Below, piece after piece: positions 15,819-26,136 of a stretch of DNA of 39,387 nucleotides; the first letter of the stretch is position 1, and every line of letters starts with the position of its first letter. The notes beneath the pieces are model-generated. The model worked only from the letters and a program-made list of their open reading frames with translations. It was not told the origin of the DNA and did no database searches. Made by a program: the position numbers and the translations under genes. Source of the DNA: Streptomyces sp. man185. Lineage in GTDB: Bacteria; Actinomycetota; Actinomycetes; Streptomycetales; Streptomycetaceae. The DNA lies in the NCBI GenBank assembly GCA_002551355.1, contig NTHE01000069.1, positions 1 to 39,387 on the forward strand, written 5' to 3'.

Positions 15819-16910
15819 GTGACCGATGTGACCAGCGGGCACGTAGACGTACTGCAGACCCTGTTCCACTCGGATCAGGGGGGCCACGAGCAAGTCGTGA
15901 TCTGCCAGGACCGTGCCAGCGGCCTCAAGGCCGTCATCGCCCTTCACTCCACCGCCCTGGGCCCGGCCCTCGGCGGTACCCGCTTCTACCCGTACGCCTC
16001 CGAGGCTGACGCCGTCGCCGACGCGCTGAACCTGTCGCGCGGGATGTCCTACAAGAACGCCCTCGCCGGTCTCGACCACGGTGGCGGCAAGGCCGTCATC
16101 ATCGGCGACCCGGACAGGATCAAGAGCGAGGAACTCCTCCTCGCCTACGGCCGGTTCGTCGCCTCGCTCGGCGGCCGCTACGTCACCGCCTGCGACGTCG
16201 GCACCTATGTCGCCGACATGGACGTCGTCGCCCGGGAGTGCCGCTGGACCACCGGCCGCTCCCCCGAGAACGGCGGCGCGGGCGACTCCTCGGTCCTCAC
16301 CGCGTTCGGCGTCTTCCAGGGCATGCGGGCCTCGGCCCAGCACCTGTGGGGCGACCCGACGCTGCGCGGCCGCAAGGTCGGCGTCGCCGGGGTCGGCAAG
16401 GTGGGCCGCCACCTCGTCGAGCACCTGCTCTCCGACGGGGCCGAGGTCGTGATCACCGACGTCCGCGCGGAGTCGCTGCGCCAGATCACCGATCTGCACC
16501 CCGAGGTCACCGTGGCGGCGGACACCGACGCGCTGATCCGCACCGAGGGCCTGGACGTCTACGCGCCGTGCGCGCTCGGCGGCGCGCTGAACGACGACTC
16601 CGTCTCCGTGCTCACCGCGAAGGTGGTGTGCGGCGCGGCCAACAACCAGCTGGCGCACCCGGGTGTGGAGAAGGACCTGGCCGACCGGTCGGTTCTCTAC
16701 GCACCCGACTACGTGGTCAACGCCGGTGGCGTGATCCAGGTGGCCGACGAACTGCACGGATTCGATTTCGACCGGTGCAAGGCGAAGGCGACGAAGATCT
16801 TCGACACTACGCTGGAAATATTCGCACGTGCGAAGGCGGACGGCGTTCCGCCGGCCGCGGCGGCGGACCGGCTGGCCGAGCAGCGGATGGCGGAGGCGCG
16901 CACTCGCTGA
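15819..16910 (+). CDS. vdh: Valine dehydrogenase (Leu/Phe/Val dehydrogenase family)
   Basis: 363 residues, usual length for Streptomyces Vdh. It catalyses NAD-dependent oxidative deamination of valine (also other branched-chain amino acids) to the 2-oxo acid. This is the first step of valine catabolism, which feeds acyl-CoA precursors for polyketides. Visible are HSTALGPALGGTRFYPY, the catalytic-Lys region SRGMSYKNALAGLDHGGGKA, and the Rossmann motif GVAGVGKVG at about 188-196. NNQLAHP and YAPDYVVNAGGVIQVADE follow. GTG start at 15819 with GGGAG eight bases upstream. A hairpin terminator follows. Literature reports valine induction and glucose/ammonium repression of vdh; the palindromes upstream are candidates for such control. 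Confidence 0.96.
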   Translation: MTDVTSGHVDVLQTLFHSDQGGHEQVVICQDRASGLKAVIALHSTALGPALGGTRFYPYASEADAVADALNLSRGMSYKNALAGLDHGGGKAVIIGDPDRIKSEELLLAYGRFVASLGGRYVTACDVGTYVADMDVVARECRWTTGRSPENGGAGDSSVLTAFGVFQGMRASAQHLWGDPTLRGRKVGVAGVGKVGRHLVEHLLSDGAEVVITDVRAESLRQITDLHPEVTVAADTDALIRTEGLDVYAPCALGGALNDDSVSVLTAKVVCGAANNQLAHPGVEKDLADRSVLYAPDYVVNAGGVIQVADELHGFDFDRCKAKATKIFDTTLEIFARAKADGVPPAAAADRLAEQRMAEARTR

Positions 16911-16928
16911 CCGGGCGCCCGTCAGCGG

Positions 16929-16968
16929 CCCGCCGACCGGCGAGACAAGACTCACGCCGGTCGGCGGG
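16929..16968 (+). terminator. Terminator hairpin of vdh
   Basis: 14-bp perfect stem (16929-16942 with 16955-16968), 12-nt loop, no T-run, 18 nt after the vdh stop. Confidence 0.75.
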
Positions 16969-17192
16969 TCGTACCTCCACAAGAGGTTAAAATCGCAGTT
17001 GACCAGGGAGGACGGGGCTCCTCACTGGCCCTGTGCCGGGGACCGGAATGCGGGCGGCGTACCGTAGGGCCACGGAAGCAGGTACCGTTAAAGCTCTACG
17101 GGCGCGGTCTCTCTACTGAGAGTCCGTCCCGAAACATGAACGCGTGTCAAGACTCTGGGGCCGTCGAGCCCCGTCACCGAGGGGGTCGAGCC

Positions 17193-17450
17193 ATGGGGCG
17201 CGGCCGGGCAAAGGCCAAGCAGACCAAGGTCGCCCGCCAGCTGAAGTACAGCAGCGGCGGGACAGACCTGTCGCGTCTGGCCAATGAGCTGGGCGCATCG
17301 CCTTCGAGTCAGCCACCGAACGCAGAGCCGTTCGAGGACGACGACGAGGAAGATGACCCGTACGCACAGTACGCGGATCGCTACAACCAGGACGATGACG
17401 AGGATCAGGACGATCAGTCCGGTCCGTCGTCACAGCGCCGCGGCGCTTGA
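17193..17450 (+). CDS. DUF3073 small acidic-tailed protein
   Basis: 85 residues from ATG 17193, with GAGGGGG about seven bases upstream. The N-terminal MGRGRAKAKQTKVARQLKYSSGGTDLSRLANEL is basic and strongly conserved in actinobacteria (DUF3073). The remainder is very acidic (EPFEDDDEEDDPYAQYADRY, then Asp/Glu-rich). A basic head with an acidic tail suggests nucleic-acid or ribosome association, but no function is known to me. A 282-bp leader separates it from vdh, so it probably has its own promoter. It is followed by a good hairpin. Confidence 0.88.
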   Translation: MGRGRAKAKQTKVARQLKYSSGGTDLSRLANELGASPSSQPPNAEPFEDDDEEDDPYAQYADRYNQDDDEDQDDQSGPSSQRRGA

Positions 17451-17467
17451 CCTCGCGCTGACACTTC

Positions 17468-17498
17468 AACCCGGTCCGGGCCTGCCCCGGGCCGGGTT
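17468..17498 (+). terminator. Terminator hairpin of the DUF3073 gene
   Basis: 13-bp stem with one G-T pair (17468-17480 with 17486-17498), 5-nt loop, 17 nt after the stop. Confidence 0.75.
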
Positions 17499-17537
17499 CT
17501 GTGTGTCCCGATCCGGGGTGGTCAGGGGCGCCTTCCG

Positions 17538-17569
17538 CCGGGTGGGGCCGATCGTGGCTCCCCGCCCGG
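17538..17569 (-). terminator. Probable terminator hairpin of purM
   Basis: Interrupted stem CCGGGTGGGGCC with GGCTCCCCGCCCGG (2-nt bulge, one G-T pair), about 20 nt beyond the purM stop on the minus strand. Confidence 0.5.
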
Positions 17570-17588
17570 CGTACAGCGTCCGTACCCC

Positions 17589-18662
17589 TCAGCGTGCGTA
17601 GTCCCCGGTCAGCTCGGCGCCCGTGGCGTGGTCGCCGCGGTCGGTGATCTCACCGGCGACCCAGGAGTCGACCCCGCGGTCGGCGAGCGTCGTCAGCGCG
17701 GCGTCCACCGAGTCGGCCGGGACGATCGCGATCATGCCGACGCCCATGTTCAGCGTCTTCTCCAGCTCCAGCCGCTCGACCTGACCGGCCTTGCCGACCA
17801 GGTCGAAGACCGCGCCGGGCGTCCACGTGGAGCGGTCCACGGTGGCGTGCAGCCCGTCCGGGATGACCCGGGCCAGGTTGTTCGCCAGACCGCCGCCGGT
17901 GACGTGGCTGAAGCCGTGCACCTCGGTCGTGCGGGTGAGGGCCAGGCAGTCCAGGGAGTAGATCCGGGTGGGCTCCAGGAGCTCCTCGCCCAGCGTCCGG
18001 CCGAACTCCTCGACCTCGCGGTCCAGGGACCAGCCGGCCCGGTCGAAGACCACGTGGCGGACGAGCGAGTACCCGTTGGAGTGAAGACCGGAGGACGCCA
18101 TGGCGATGACGGCGTCACCCTTGCGGATACGGTCCGGGCCGAGCAGGCGGTCGGCCTCGACCACGCCCGTACCGGCTCCGGCGACGTCGAAGTCGTCCGG
18201 GCCCAGCAGACCCGGGTGCTCGGCGGTCTCGCCGCCGACCAGGGCGCAGCCCGCCAGGACGCAGCCCTCGGCGATGCCCTTCACGATGGCCGCGACACGC
18301 TCGGGGTGCACCTTGCCGACGCAGATGTAGTCGGTCATGAACAGCGGCTCGGCGCCGCAGACGACGAGGTCGTCCACGACCATGCCGACGAGGTCGTGGC
18401 CGATGGTGTCGTACACGCCCATCTTGCGCGCCAGGTCCACCTTGGTGCCCACACCGTCGGTGGCGGAGGCCAGCAGCGGGCGCTCGTAGCGCAGAAACGC
18501 CGAGGCGTCGAAGAGGCCGGCGAAGCCGCCGAGTCCGCCGAGTCCGGCGACCTCGGGGCGCTGGGTCTTCTTCACCCACTCCTTCATCAGCTCGACGGCG
18601 CGGTCACCGGCTTCGATGTCGACGCCGGCCGCCGCGTAGGAAGCACCTGTTGTCTCAGACAT
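17589..18662 (-). CDS. purM: Phosphoribosylformylglycinamidine cyclo-ligase (AIR synthetase)
   Basis: 357 residues from ATG 18662. Step five of purine synthesis: ATP-dependent ring closure of FGAM to AIR. Characteristic blocks: SYAAAGVDIEAGDRAVELMK at the N-terminus, SATDGVGTKVDLA, GHDLVGMVVDDLVVCGAEPLFMTDYI, GGETAEHPG, MASSGLHSNGYSLVR and GFSHVTGGGLANNLARVIP. It lies 60 nt downstream of purF in the same direction, the common actinobacterial purF-purM order, and is probably cotranscribed with it. Confidence 0.97.
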   Translation of the reverse strand: MSETTGASYAAAGVDIEAGDRAVELMKEWVKKTQRPEVAGLGGLGGFAGLFDASAFLRYERPLLASATDGVGTKVDLARKMGVYDTIGHDLVGMVVDDLVVCGAEPLFMTDYICVGKVHPERVAAIVKGIAEGCVLAGCALVGGETAEHPGLLGPDDFDVAGAGTGVVEADRLLGPDRIRKGDAVIAMASSGLHSNGYSLVRHVVFDRAGWSLDREVEEFGRTLGEELLEPTRIYSLDCLALTRTTEVHGFSHVTGGGLANNLARVIPDGLHATVDRSTWTPGAVFDLVGKAGQVERLELEKTLNMGVGMIAIVPADSVDAALTTLADRGVDSWVAGEITDRGDHATGAELTGDYAR

Positions 18663-18722
18663 GGCCTGGGATCTTTCGTGTGGAGATACGGGGCTGGTGG
18701 GGGAGGCTCCGGCGCGTCCGGG

Positions 18723-20249
18723 TCACGGACGGCGCAGCGCGTCGGCCGCGGCGGTCGCCGCGGGGCCCGCCGCCAGCTCGGTCTCCAGCAGCTGCTTGCC
18801 GAGCAGCTCCGGGTCCGGGAGATCCATCGGGTACTCACCGTCGAAGCAGGCGCGGCAGAGGTTCGGCTTGTCGATCGTCGTCGCCTCGATCATCGAGTCG
18901 ATCGAGATGTACGAGAGGGAGTCGGCACCCATGGAGGTGCAGATCTCGTCGACGGTCATGCCGTTGGCGATCAGCTCGGCGCGGGTGGCGAAGTCGATTC
19001 CGAAGAAACAGGGCCACTTCACCGGCGGCGAGGAGATCCGGATGTGGATCTCGGCCGCTCCGGCCTCGCGGAGCATCCGGACGAGGGCCCGCTGGGTGTT
19101 GCCGCGGACGATCGAGTCGTCGACGACCACCAGGCGCTTGCCCTTGATGACTTCCTTCAGCGGATTCAGCTTGAGCCGGATGCCGAGCTGGCGGATGGTC
19201 TGCGAGGGCTGGATGAAGGTCCGGCCGACGTAGGCGTTCTTCACCAGGCCGGCGCCGAACGGGATGCCGCTGGCCTCCGCGTACCCGATCGCGGCGGGGG
19301 TGCCGGATTCCGGGGTCGCTATGACGAGATCCGCCTCGACGGGGGCCTCGGCGGCCAGCTTGCGGCCCATCTCCACCCGGGAGAGGTAGACGTTGCGCCC
19401 GGCGATGTCGGTGTCGGGGCGGGCCAGGTAGACGTACTCGAAGACACAGCCCTTGGGCTTCGCTTCTGCGAATCGAGAGGTGCGCAGACCGTTCTCGTCG
19501 ATGGCGACGAGCTCGCCGGGCTCGATCTCGCGTACGTAGCTCGCGCCGCAGATGTCGAGCGCGGCGGACTCCGAGGCGACCACCCAGCCGCGCTCGAGAC
19601 GGCCGAGCACCAGCGGGCGGATGCCCTGCGGGTCACGGGCGGCGTAGAGCGTGTGCTCGTCCATGAAGACCAGGGAGAACGCGCCCTTGACATCGGGGAG
19701 CACCTTGGCGGCTGCTTCCTCGATGGTGAGCGGCTTGTCGTTCTCGTCGCGCTGCCCGGCGAGCAGCGCGGTCACCAGGTCGGTGTCGTTGGTCGCGGCG
19801 ACCTGGGTGGCGCGGCCGTCCTTGCGCGGGAGGTCGGCGACCATCTCCGCGAGCTGGGCGGTGTTGACCAGGTTCCCGTTGTGGCCGAGGGCGATCGAGC
19901 CGTGCGCGGTGGCACGGAACGTGGGCTGCGCGTTCTCCCACACCGAGGCTCCGGTGGTGGAGTAGCGGGCATGACCGACCGCGATATGGCCCTGGAGGGA
20001 ACCCAGAGACGTTTCGTCGAAGACCTGCGAGACCAGTCCCATGTCCTTGAAGACCAGGATCTGGGACCCGTTGCTCACTGCGATGCCCGCGGATTCCTGT
20101 CCGCGGTGCTGCAGGGCATACAGTCCGAAATAGGTGAGCTTGGCGACCTCTTCACCCGGAGCCCAGACACCGAAGACGCCACAAGCGTCCTGGGGGCCTT
20201 TCTCTCCGGGGAGCAGGTCGTGGTTGAGTCGTCCATCACCACGGGGCAC
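18723..20249 (-). CDS. purF: Amidophosphoribosyltransferase
   Basis: 508 residues from GTG 20249. It makes phosphoribosylamine from PRPP and glutamine, the committing step of purine synthesis. Cys23 in DACGVFGVWA is the N-terminal nucleophile, exposed after removal of a 22-residue propeptide as in the B. subtilis-type enzyme. The PRPP loop VVVDDSIVRGNT is near residues 372-383. Conserved Cys in CFFGID and LCRACF fit the 4Fe-4S class. A TANNNT -10 box ends 7 nt before the GTG, suggesting a leaderless mRNA, and an inverted repeat overlaps the -35 region. Confidence 0.97.
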   Translation of the reverse strand: MPRGDGRLNHDLLPGEKGPQDACGVFGVWAPGEEVAKLTYFGLYALQHRGQESAGIAVSNGSQILVFKDMGLVSQVFDETSLGSLQGHIAVGHARYSTTGASVWENAQPTFRATAHGSIALGHNGNLVNTAQLAEMVADLPRKDGRATQVAATNDTDLVTALLAGQRDENDKPLTIEEAAAKVLPDVKGAFSLVFMDEHTLYAARDPQGIRPLVLGRLERGWVVASESAALDICGASYVREIEPGELVAIDENGLRTSRFAEAKPKGCVFEYVYLARPDTDIAGRNVYLSRVEMGRKLAAEAPVEADLVIATPESGTPAAIGYAEASGIPFGAGLVKNAYVGRTFIQPSQTIRQLGIRLKLNPLKEVIKGKRLVVVDDSIVRGNTQRALVRMLREAGAAEIHIRISSPPVKWPCFFGIDFATRAELIANGMTVDEICTSMGADSLSYISIDSMIEATTIDKPNLCRACFDGEYPMDLPDPELLGKQLLETELAAGPAATAAADALRRP

Positions 20250-20256
20250 GGCACCG

Positions 20257-20286
20257 AGTGTAGGCGAGATCGACCACTGGTCCGAA
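20257..20286 (-). promoter_or_regulatory. purF promoter, probably leaderless
   Basis: On the minus strand TTCGGA, 18-nt spacer and TACACT (20262-20257), then seven bases before the GTG at 20249. The predicted start coincides with the start codon. Confidence 0.6.
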
Positions 20287-20300
20287 TTGGGGACCGGTGG
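20274..20300. promoter_or_regulatory. Inverted repeat over the purF -35 region
   Basis: CCACTGGTCC (20274-20283) and GGACCGGTGG (20291-20300), a 10-bp inverted repeat with one mismatch and a 7-nt spacer. Its position fits a repressor operator. Confidence 0.65.
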
Positions 20301-20580
20301 GCAAACGCGCGGTGGAGCACGGGGAACGGGCCCGCCCGCCGCCCGGGGCGGGCGATTCGCGGCACTTCGATCGGTGACCCTGCGTGAGGTCCGCCCGGAC
20401 GGAGTGAGGCGCGCGGGGCGGACGCGGCGCTCGCTTCCGGGCCGAGCGGCTGGTTACCGGCGGGTAGCCACGGTGGGCGGCAGGCGGGCGGCCGTGGCGC
20501 TCGGTGAGCCTGGCCGATCTTCGCCCCGGCGGCTGGCCGAACGCCCGTTTCGTGGTGAGCCTCACACCGGGGAGCCGGGT

Positions 20581-21426
20581 TCAGCCGTGCTGGGAGCTGC
20601 TTTCGGCCCCGGCGGGCGCGGCGGTGGCGCCGACCCCCTTGCCGTCGTCAGCGGTGAGGGTGAGCGTGCTGCCCTTGATCGTGTACGTCGTCGGGCCGTC
20701 GAGGGCGGCGAGCACGGCGCGCTCCACCTCCATCTCGGCCTTCGGGCACATCTTGCGGGTGCTGACCGGCGGCTCGAAGACGATCGCGGAACCCTTGACC
20801 GTGGCCTTGCCGCTGAAGGAGTTGCAGCCGGCGTTGCCGCTGACGGTGCCGTCCTCGGCGAAGGTCAGGTGCGGCGTCCGCTCCTTCGGCAGGTCCGCCG
20901 GCACGGTGGTGGCGGTCTTCCCGCTGAGCAGCGTGGTCACCGTCCACTTGGTGCCCACCAGGTCGGCCGGCTTCTCCTCGCTGAGCGCCATGGTGTCCCC
21001 GCTTTCCGTGGTGAGGGTCAGCTTCTCGCCGACGAGCTTCGCGGTGTGCTCGCCGCCCATCGCGTCGATGGCGGCCTTCTCGAACTTCTCGATGCTCTCC
21101 TCGCACGCCATCTGCGTGGTGACGGGCTTGCCCAGGGTGATGTGGTCGCCCTTCACCCGGGCGTCCACGCTGATGTGGTTGCAGCCGAAGTCGGCCTCGG
21201 CCCGGCCCTTCGGGTCGATCTCCAGCCGGGCCCCCTCGGGGGCCTCGGTCTTCTTCCCGCCGACGGTCACGGAGTCGACGCGCCACGCCACACCGGTGAC
21301 GGGGACATCGCTCTGTACGGAGTCCCCGCCGTCGGACCCCTTGCCGGAGCCGTTCTCCGTACCGCAGGCGGCGAGGGTGAGGAGGGCCAGGACACTGACG
21401 CTGAGGGTCATCCGTTGTGTGTGCAT
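20581..21426 (-). CDS. Lipoprotein with two META (HslJ-like) domains
   Basis: 281 residues from ATG 21426. Signal peptide II with lipobox LAAC (MHTQRMTLSVSVLALLTLAAC), so lipid-anchored outside the membrane. Two tandem META/HslJ-like domains follow: the first with VAWRVDSVTVGG and FGCNHISVDA, the second with TKWTVTTLLSG and AGCNSFSGKA. Each pairs its G-C-N with a later Cys (TQMACEESIEKFEKA; TRKMCPKAEMEVERA). META domains occur in HslJ and other surface proteins; no enzyme activity is established. The C-terminus is a short Ala/Gly/Ser tail. Confidence 0.88.
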   Translation of the reverse strand: MHTQRMTLSVSVLALLTLAACGTENGSGKGSDGGDSVQSDVPVTGVAWRVDSVTVGGKKTEAPEGARLEIDPKGRAEADFGCNHISVDARVKGDHITLGKPVTTQMACEESIEKFEKAAIDAMGGEHTAKLVGEKLTLTTESGDTMALSEEKPADLVGTKWTVTTLLSGKTATTVPADLPKERTPHLTFAEDGTVSGNAGCNSFSGKATVKGSAIVFEPPVSTRKMCPKAEMEVERAVLAALDGPTTYTIKGSTLTLTADDGKGVGATAAPAGAESSSQHG

Positions 21427-21454
21427 GGCGATGTGACGGGCCGAGGCCCCGATC

Positions 21455-21491
21455 CGGTTCCGTCCGGTCCGCTTCGGGGCGTACGGAACCG
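21455..21491 (-). terminator. Inverted repeat after the maleylpyruvate-isomerase-like gene
   Basis: CGGTTCCGT (21455-21463) and ACGGAACCG (21483-21491), 9-bp perfect arms with a 19-nt loop, between the isomerase-like stop and the META lipoprotein start. Terminator or lipoprotein operator. Confidence 0.45.
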
Positions 21492-21523
21492 ATCACCCCG
21501 CCGCGCCGCCGGGCGGTCCCGGC

Positions 21524-22321
21524 TCAGCGCAGCAGCGGCAGGAGCGCGGCCAGATCGGCCCGCTCTCCACTGGCGCCGACCTCGGCTTCTGCCAGGGCCC
21601 GCGCCCACTCCGTACGCCCGGTGGCGAGCCGGATCCAGGTGAGCGGTGAGGTCTCCACGACATTGGGCGGGGTACCCCGGGTGTGCTTGGGCCCGCCGAT
21701 GCACTGGACCACCGCGAACGGCGGGACGCGCACCTCGACCGAGCCGCCGGGGGCCCGGTCCGCGAGGGTGTCCGCCAGCAGCCGGGTGCAGGCGGCCAGT
21801 GCCTGCCGGTCGTACGGGATCTCCGACCCGAGCGCCTCGTTCAGGTCGTCCGTGTGGACGGTCAGCTCGACGGTCCGGGTCACCAGATAGTCGGTCAGCC
21901 GCATGGAGCCGACCCGGGTGGGCAGCAGCCGGCCCTCCGTGCCGGTGGCCGGGACGTCCGCGCGGAAGGCCGCCCCGACCTCCTCGTACAGCGCGAGGAG
22001 GTCGGGGTGGGCGGCCGCCGGGGCCGGGGCCGCGGGGTCCCTGATGACTGCCGCGACGGCAGGCGGCCACTCCAGAAGGCTGGTCGCGGGCTTGGGGCCG
22101 GGCGGCTCCGGCAGGGCCAGGTCCCGGCTGACCGAGCCGAGCCCCTGCGCGATGTGCGCGACGAGATCACGCACCGTCCAGTCGCCGAGCCGGGTCGGCC
22201 GGGCGAGCTGGTCGGGCGTCAACAGCCGTACGGCGTCCTGGACATGGGCGAACTGGGCGAGGACCGCGGTCCGGGTCCTGAGGTGGTCGTAGGCGCGCGG
22301 GCGCTTCTTGGCCGGGGGCAT
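21524..22321 (-). CDS. Maleylpyruvate isomerase/DinB-family protein
   Basis: 265 residues from ATG 22321; an in-frame ATG at 22351 (MSVEPV) would add ten residues and lies 8 nt after the upstream stop. The N-terminal four-helix DinB/MDMPI-type fold shows RLGDWTVRDLVAHIAQG, with the metal-binding His in VAHI and later YLVTRTVELTVHTDDL with a second His. Family members include mycothiol-dependent maleylpyruvate isomerase and mycothiol S-transferases; mycothiol is the actinobacterial thiol. The actual substrate is not visible. It is the last gene of an apparent unit with the M23 peptidase. Confidence 0.8.
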   Translation of the reverse strand: MPPAKKRPRAYDHLRTRTAVLAQFAHVQDAVRLLTPDQLARPTRLGDWTVRDLVAHIAQGLGSVSRDLALPEPPGPKPATSLLEWPPAVAAVIRDPAAPAPAAAHPDLLALYEEVGAAFRADVPATGTEGRLLPTRVGSMRLTDYLVTRTVELTVHTDDLNEALGSEIPYDRQALAACTRLLADTLADRAPGGSVEVRVPPFAVVQCIGGPKHTRGTPPNVVETSPLTWIRLATGRTEWARALAEAEVGASGERADLAALLPLLR

Positions 22322-22358
22322 GGGGCCGAGACTAACCGGCTCCACTGACATCGCCCGG

Positions 22359-23207
22359 TCAGGACCGGGCGGCCTGCTCCTCGACCGTGAACGTCTCGCC
22401 GTTCGCGGGGACTCCGACGCCCCGCCAGGCGAACGGGACACCCCGGGCGTCGTCGAGGTCAGGGCTGTCCATCAGGTGGAAGTGGAGGTGCGGTTCGGAG
22501 GTGTTCCCGGAGTTGCCGCACCGCGCGATCTGCTGCCCGGCCCGGACGGTGTCTCCGGCCTTCACCTGGAGCGAGCCGCGCTCTGCGTGGGCGTAGGCGG
22601 CGTAGGTGCCGTCGCCGAGGGCGAGGATCACGTGATTGCCGATGATCCGGTGGGCGCCGACGTACGAGCGGATGGTGCCCTCGATGAGCAGGTAGACGAG
22701 ACCCAGCAACGAGTTGCGGCTCAGGTGGTCGCGCTGGCCGTCGCTCGCCTTCACGACCGTGGCGTCGGCCACCGCGAGCAACGGGGCGCCGAAGGCCGGG
22801 AATTCCCGGTTGCGGCGGAAGAGCGGCCAGATCCAGCGGAACGCCGGCCGGGCCGGGGCCTCGCCCTCCCCCGTCTCCGGGTCGGCCACGATGTCGATCG
22901 CGTACGTCTGCCCGTATGCGTGCGTCCCGTGGCTCGGCACCTTGTCCGCCGGGCTGTTCAGGGCGGACCAGCGCCCGGTCACCGGCGGGTCGACCTCGAC
23001 CGGGGGCCTCGGCTCGCCCCGGGGCGCGGCGGCCCGGGCCTGCAGGGCCGTCGTCGCCACCGTGAGGGCGAGAGTGACCATCGCGGGCAGGAAAGTGGTC
23101 GCCCAGCGCGGTCCGGGCAGATCCGTGACGAACTCGCTGATCATCAGCGCGAACAGGACCAGCCAGGAAACCTGCATGGCGATCGGAACGGCTTTGCGGA
23201 CAGACAT
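22359..23207 (-). CDS. Membrane-anchored M23 family peptidase
   Basis: 282 residues from ATG 23207, GGGGGAG just upstream. Two hydrophobic segments at the N-terminus (IAMQVSWLVLFALMISEF and TFLPAMVTLALTVATTAL) precede a LytM/M23 domain. The zinc ligands are visible: HGTHAYGQTYAID with His and Asp, and EPHLHFHLMD with the HxH motif. A glycyl- or DD/DL-endopeptidase acting on peptidoglycan is the family expectation. The domain carries an insert of about 60 residues after the first motif. It follows an ArsR-like regulator by 36 nt and probably belongs to its operon. Confidence 0.88.
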   Translation of the reverse strand: MSVRKAVPIAMQVSWLVLFALMISEFVTDLPGPRWATTFLPAMVTLALTVATTALQARAAAPRGEPRPPVEVDPPVTGRWSALNSPADKVPSHGTHAYGQTYAIDIVADPETGEGEAPARPAFRWIWPLFRRNREFPAFGAPLLAVADATVVKASDGQRDHLSRNSLLGLVYLLIEGTIRSYVGAHRIIGNHVILALGDGTYAAYAHAERGSLQVKAGDTVRAGQQIARCGNSGNTSEPHLHFHLMDSPDLDDARGVPFAWRGVGVPANGETFTVEEQAARS

Positions 23208-23243
23208 GTCTCCCCCATGGCTTGTGTCTTCTCGTCGTCCGGG

Positions 23244-23750
23244 TCAGGGCCGCGCCGCCGTCAGCACCACCAGCAGCGGCACGACCCGTGCGGGCGGCAC
23301 CTCGTACCTGCCTCGGCCCGCCGCGTGCAGCCAGCCCGCGCCGGTCAGTTGGCGCAGATGGTGGTAGATCTGGCCGGTGGTGCCGGCCCCGTCGAGCGCG
23401 GCCAGTTCGGCGGCCGTCCTCAGGCCGCCGAGGATCTCGCGGAGCAGGCGCAGCCGGACCGGGTGGCCCAGCGCGGCGAACGACTCGGCGGTGTCCGCCC
23501 AGTCCCCGTCGAACAGGGCCTCGGTGAAAGCGCCGTACTGCCACCCGTACTGCTCACCGGTGGGCAGCCGGACCGAGCCCGTGTAGAGCACTCCCCCGTC
23601 GGCCGCGGCCTCCCCGGCGTCGTTGAGCTGCTGTTTCAGCCCTTCCAACGCCCAGAAGTCGCCGTCGCCCAGGCGGGGGGACTCGGAGTCCCGCCCCTCC
23701 AGTGCCGTGAGCCGCCTCTCCAGCTCGGCGACCCGCTGCTCCAGCTCCAT
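23244..23750 (-). CDS. ArsR-like winged-helix transcriptional regulator
   Basis: 168 residues from ATG 23750. An N-terminal coiled coil (MELEQRVAELERRLTALEGR) is followed by a region of about 70 residues, including GEQYGWQYGAF, and an ArsR-type winged helix (SFAALGHPVRLRLLREILGG, then the recognition helix in GTTGQIYHHLRQLTGAGWL). No metal-thiol motif (CxCxxC) is present, so it is probably not a metal sensor. The promoter appears leaderless and contains a 16-bp palindrome TTACGTAATTACGTAA, a strong candidate for autoregulation together with the downstream peptidase. Confidence 0.85.
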   Translation of the reverse strand: MELEQRVAELERRLTALEGRDSESPRLGDGDFWALEGLKQQLNDAGEAAADGGVLYTGSVRLPTGEQYGWQYGAFTEALFDGDWADTAESFAALGHPVRLRLLREILGGLRTAAELAALDGAGTTGQIYHHLRQLTGAGWLHAAGRGRYEVPPARVVPLLVVLTAARP

Positions 23751-23757
23751 GGCACCA

Positions 23758-23786
23758 ACCTTACGTAATTACGTAATCTCTGACAA
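23758..23786 (-). promoter_or_regulatory. ArsR-gene promoter with built-in palindromic operator
   Basis: Minus strand: TTGTCA (23786-23781), 17-nt spacer, TAAGGT (23763-23758), seven bases, ATG. The palindrome TTACGTAATTACGTAA (23761-23776), itself two copies of TTACGTAA, fills the spacer and touches the -10. Confidence 0.7.
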
Positions 23787-23817
23787 GGGATGTTCATCAG
23801 GGGGACGGGGAAAGGCC

Positions 23818-23852
23818 GAAGCCCCCGCCCGGAGAACCCGGGCAGGGGCTTC
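23818..23852 (-). terminator. Terminator after purL
   Basis: 15-bp stem with one mismatch (23818-23832 with 23838-23852), 5-nt loop, 35 nt after the purL stop on the minus strand. Confidence 0.75.
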
Positions 23853-23886
23853 AGACGTACCGGTCGGCGCGCGACCCGGCGTCCGC

Positions 23887-26132
<2,246 letters not shown>

Positions 26133-26136
<4 letters not shown>

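Larger units (their letters stand above)
20250..20580. other. Gene-free interval: purF promoter and end of META lipoprotein gene
   Basis: 331 bp. The purF promoter and inverted repeat occupy 20257-20300. Nearer the lipoprotein stop is a 7-bp inverted repeat GCCACGG (20467-20473) / CCGTGGC (20492-20498) that may terminate the lipoprotein gene. Nothing else seen. Confidence 0.55.

Noticed and set aside
20274..20300. purF inverted repeat as a DasR site
   Set aside because: Half-sites look alike, but the 7-nt gap breaks the 16-bp DasR consensus.
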